Shown here: in pieces, positions 61,502 to 64,000 of the stretch
How the letters are laid out: every line of letters starts with the position of its first letter
Position numbering within the stretch: the stretch's first letter is position 1
The notes under the pieces: model-generated
Told to the model about the DNA's origin: nothing
Database searches by the model: none
Seen by the model: the letters and a program-made list of their open reading frames with translations, nothing else
Made by a program: the position numbers and the translations under genes
Assembly: GCA_963761615.1 (NCBI GenBank)
Contig: CAVXGU010000003.1
Coordinates: 1,240,001 to 1,304,000, forward strand
DNA from: CAVXGU01 sp963761615
GTDB lineage: Bacteria > Acidobacteriota > Vicinamibacteria > Vicinamibacterales > CAVVIG01
DNA: 64,000 bases
Direction: 5' to 3'

Positions 61502-63850
61502 TTGCTGATCGCTGTGCTCGCTGCTGTCCTCTCGCTCGGCGGAAGCCCGGCTGTGCTCGCGGCGTCGCCTGCTCCCAGCCCGGCGCCCGCCGCGCAGGCG
61601 GCGCAGGGCGCCGTGGACATCCTGGTGGTCGATCCCCAGGGGCTCGCCGTGCCCGGCGCCCAGCTGACGCTGACGGCCCGCGAGGGCGGAACCCGGCGGA
61701 CGGCCGAGAGCCGCGCGTCGAACGTCCGGATCTCCGGCCTGCCCGCCGGCGACTACACCCTGCGCGTCGACATCGAGGGCTTCGCGCCCCAGACGGTGCC
61801 GGTCACGATCACCGCCGCGGCTCCGGCCGCCGTCACGGTCCGTCTCGCCCCGGCGGGCGTTCGCCAGGATGTCGTCGTGACGCCGACGCGCACCGAAGAG
61901 CGTCTCAACCAGGTGCCGGCGGCCGTGACCGTCGTCACGAGTCAGGCGATCCAGGCCTCGCCCGCCACGGTCGTCGACGACGTGCTGCGGGAGGTGCCGA
62001 CCTTCAGCCTCTTCCGCCGGTCCAGCAGCCTCGTGACGCATCCGACCTCCCAGGGCGTCTCGCTCCGCGGCGTCGGGCCGAGCGGCGTGAGCCGCACGCT
62101 CGTGCTGGTCGACGGCTTGCCCTTCAACGATCCCTTCGGCGGCTGGGTGTACTGGACGCGCATCCCCATGCTCAACGTCGATCAGATCGAGGTCGACGAC
62201 AGCACGAGCTCGAGCGTCTGGGGCAACTATGCCGAGGGCGGCGTCATCAACATCGTGACCGCGCCGCCGATTCGGAGGACGCTCGAGATCAAGCCGCAGT
62301 ACGGCAACAAGAACAGCCCCAAGCTCGACTTCGTCGGAAGCGATCGCTGGAGCAGCAGGCTGGGCGCTTCGGTCGAGGGCAGCTTCTACGACACCAACGG
62401 CTACCCGGTGATCAGCCCCGCCGAGGCCGGCGCGATCGACGTGCCCGCGACCGTCAACTACAAGAACCTGTCCGGCAAGCTCGAGTACACGCCCAGCCAG
62501 CAGTGGGACGCGACCCTGCGCACGGGCTACTTCGCCGAGAACCGCGGCAACGGCCAGATCCAGCTCGTCAACGACACGCGCACGAAGTTCCTCAACGGCG
62601 GCGTGCACGGGCGCCTGGCCGACGGCAGCGACCTGCAGGCCTCGCTGATGTTCACGACCGAGCAGTTCCACTCGACCTTCACGTCGGTGCCGGTGACGAC
62701 GCCGCCCCGGGCCTCGAACCGGATCTCCCTCGACCAGCACGTGCCGGCCAAGAACACGGGCGGCATGGTGCAGTGGTCGAAGGCCTTCGGCACGAACCAC
62801 TTCATCACGGCGGGCACCGACTGGAACTGGGTGACCGGCGACAGCCAGGAGAACGTGTACGGCAACCCGAACCTCGCGACGCCCACGACGTACCGCGTCT
62901 CGGGAGGCAAGCAGCGCGCGTTCGGCGCGTTCGGGCAGGATCTGATCGAACTCTCGCAGGAGCTGCGGGTCACGCTGAGCGCGCGCGTCGATCACTGGAG
63001 CAACTACGACGGCCACAACCTCGAGACGGCGATCGCGACCGGCGCACCGACCGCGAACGACGTCCCGGCGTATCCCGACCGGTCGGACACGGTGATCAAC
63101 CCGAAACTGGCCGCGCTCTACCGGGTGTCCGACAAGATCAGCGCCTGGGGCTCCATCGGTCGCGGGTATCGCGCGCCCACCCTGAACGAGCTGTACCGTC
63201 AGTTCCGCGTCGGCAACGTGGCGACGCTGGCGAATTCCGACCTGGGTCCGGAGCGCATCACGGCCGGCGAACTGGGCGTCACCGTCGCGCCGACCAGCGA
63301 CGTGACGTGGCGCGCGACGTGGTTCGACGACGGCATGACCAATCCCGTGTCGAACGTCACCATCAGCACCACGCCCTCGCTCATCACCCGGCAGCGGCAG
63401 AACCTCGGGCGGACGAAGGTCCAGGGCCTGCAGACGGACGTCGACTACCGCGTCAACGCGGAGTGGCACGTGACCGCGGCGTACGTGTTCAACCGCGCGA
63501 CGGTGACCGAGAACCCCGCCGACATGACGCTCGTGGGCAACTATCTGCCGCAGGTGCCGAAGAACCGCGGGTCGATTCAGGTGACCTATACCAACCCGCA
63601 GATCGCCACCTTCGCGGTGTCGACCGAGTTCTCCGGCGCCCAGTTCGACGACGACCAGAACCTGTACGTGCTGCCGAAGTACGGCGTCGTGGACCTGCAG
63701 GTGACGCGGGCGGTCAGCAATCAGCTGGACATCTTCGCGGGTGCCCAGAACCTGTTCAACCAGCAGTTCCTCACGGGCACGAATCCGACGACGATCGGCA
63801 ATCCCCGGCTGATCACCGCGGGATTCCGGCTGCGCTGGACGGGACGGTAG
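61502..63850 (+). CDS. TonB-dependent outer-membrane receptor
   Basis: 782 residues from TTG, with GGAGG six bases upstream. Signal peptide (LIAVLAAVLSLGGSPAVLAA), then a carboxypeptidase-regulatory-like domain (residues about 38-115, ILVVDPQGLAVPGAQLTL), plug domain (VVVTPTRTEERLNQVPAAVT; GVSRTLVLVDGLPFNDPFGG; SVWGNYAEGGVINIVT) and a 22-strand barrel ending GFRLRWTGR. Imports an unknown large substrate using TonB. RGYRAPTLNELYRQFRVG is the usual barrel signature. Not obviously linked to the upstream mutasome operon. Confidence 0.94.
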   Translation: MLIAVLAAVLSLGGSPAVLAASPAPSPAPAAQAAQGAVDILVVDPQGLAVPGAQLTLTAREGGTRRTAESRASNVRISGLPAGDYTLRVDIEGFAPQTVPVTITAAAPAAVTVRLAPAGVRQDVVVTPTRTEERLNQVPAAVTVVTSQAIQASPATVVDDVLREVPTFSLFRRSSSLVTHPTSQGVSLRGVGPSGVSRTLVLVDGLPFNDPFGGWVYWTRIPMLNVDQIEVDDSTSSSVWGNYAEGGVINIVTAPPIRRTLEIKPQYGNKNSPKLDFVGSDRWSSRLGASVEGSFYDTNGYPVISPAEAGAIDVPATVNYKNLSGKLEYTPSQQWDATLRTGYFAENRGNGQIQLVNDTRTKFLNGGVHGRLADGSDLQASLMFTTEQFHSTFTSVPVTTPPRASNRISLDQHVPAKNTGGMVQWSKAFGTNHFITAGTDWNWVTGDSQENVYGNPNLATPTTYRVSGGKQRAFGAFGQDLIELSQELRVTLSARVDHWSNYDGHNLETAIATGAPTANDVPAYPDRSDTVINPKLAALYRVSDKISAWGSIGRGYRAPTLNELYRQFRVGNVATLANSDLGPERITAGELGVTVAPTSDVTWRATWFDDGMTNPVSNVTISTTPSLITRQRQNLGRTKVQGLQTDVDYRVNAEWHVTAAYVFNRATVTENPADMTLVGNYLPQVPKNRGSIQVTYTNPQIATFAVSTEFSGAQFDDDQNLYVLPKYGVVDLQVTRAVSNQLDIFAGAQNLFNQQFLTGTNPTTIGNPRLITAGFRLRWTGR

Positions 63851-63877
63851 GTCAGGGTGCGGTTGGCGTAGGTTCAA

Positions 63878-63907
63878 GACTCCCCGGCGGCCGGCCGTCG
63901 GGGAGTC
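63878..63907. terminator. Bidirectional hairpin terminator
   Basis: GACTCCCCGGCGGCCGGCCG with its partner CGGGGAGTC forms a strong stem between the receptor stop and the stop of the converging gene at the right edge. No clear U-tract. Confidence 0.55.
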
Positions 63908-63914
63908 CTGACCC

Positions 63915-64000
63915 CTACGATGTCGCTGCTTTGACTTCGTTGACGAGGACTTGCGTGCCCGCCTTGATCTCGTCGGTGCCCCGTGCGGCGACCTCGTCGC
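63915..64000 (-). CDS. 3' end of an unidentified gene (partial)
   Basis: The reverse strand reads DEVAARGTDEIKAGTQVLVN then EVKAATS and TAG at 63915. Only 27 codons are visible. The GT-EIKAGTxVLVxEV pattern resembles the C-terminal OB-fold of NfeD-like proteins, but this is too short to be sure. Convergent with the TonB receptor, separated by a hairpin. Confidence 0.45.
   Translation of the reverse strand, partial: DEVAARGTDEIKAGTQVLVNEVKAATS

Noticed and set aside
61499..63877. 792-codon minus-strand open frame opposite the TonB receptor
   Set aside because: Shadow frame; His/Arg/Val-rich, no motifs, and the receptor on the plus strand is unambiguous.
63865..63910. tRNA-like T-arm (GGTTCAAG)
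   Set aside because: No acceptor stem, D-arm or anticodon arm fits; the following stem is a simple hairpin terminator.
57985..64000. A plus frame that stays open from the dnaE2 start well beyond the gene
   Set aside because: After about 60780 the protein continues in another frame; the remaining open stretch is an artefact of GC-rich third positions.

Overview
The window is a GC-rich bacterial chromosome segment with dense gene packing, many stop/start overlaps, and GTG/TTG starts. It contains a MoxR-DUF58-VWA-DUF4175 locus, an ECF sigma/anti-sigma/HEAT-repeat operon, an ImuA-ImuB-DnaE2 cassette, a DUF6526 protein and a TonB receptor with a carboxypeptidase-regulatory-like N-terminus. From gene content alone this fits Acidobacteriota, probably a Vicinamibacteria-type organism. 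No rRNA, tRNA or CRISPR array is visible. No gene-free stretch exceeds 300 bases.

Layout. 0-12.9 kb: a forward operon of a TPR/metallopeptidase (cut by the left edge), DUF4159, MoxR ATPase, DUF58, two VWA membrane proteins, a DUF4175-like protein and a secreted caspase-like protein that seems to lack its catalytic cysteine. 12.9-20.2 kb: a palindromic repeat, a rhomboid protease, leuA (short form) divergent from a LysR regulator, an IS1595-type element of about 2.15 kb with 24-bp terminal inverted repeats and passenger genes, then leuD-leuC. 20.2-29.3 kb: a subtilisin-like protease with a small beta-barrel protein, a zinc-ribbon membrane protein, bioB, a HEAT protein/anti-sigma/ECF sigma operon, an M28 peptidase, citrate synthase and yacG.

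29.3-52.7 kb is dominated by phosphate genes: pstB-phoU; ppx with two tandem thymidylate-kinase-like genes, divergent from CHAD-sixA; an OmpR-type response regulator; a PhoB/PhoR-like pair coupled to glgC; and a full porin-pstS-pstC-pstA-pstB-phoU operon with a second pstS upstream. Four promoters here share direct repeats with an 11-bp period that look like Pho boxes. Interspersed are a glycosyltransferase, a PHP hydrolase, an RMD1-like protein and a DUF190-CrcB-NicO operon. 52.7-64 kb: a methyltransferase, an MFS exporter, the imuA-imuB-dnaE2 mutagenesis cassette, a TonB-dependent receptor and the end of a reverse-strand gene.

Two features run through the whole window. First, many intergenic gaps hold low-complexity or palindromic repeats of several families; some reach into genes and supply their start or stop codons, and two palindrome-rich segments sit in frame inside imuB and dnaE2. 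Second, six genes are each broken by a single apparent extra base (DUF4159, DUF4175, M28 peptidase, a secreted hypothetical, the PhoR-like kinase, dnaE2). The uniform direction suggests sequence or assembly error more than six true pseudogenes.
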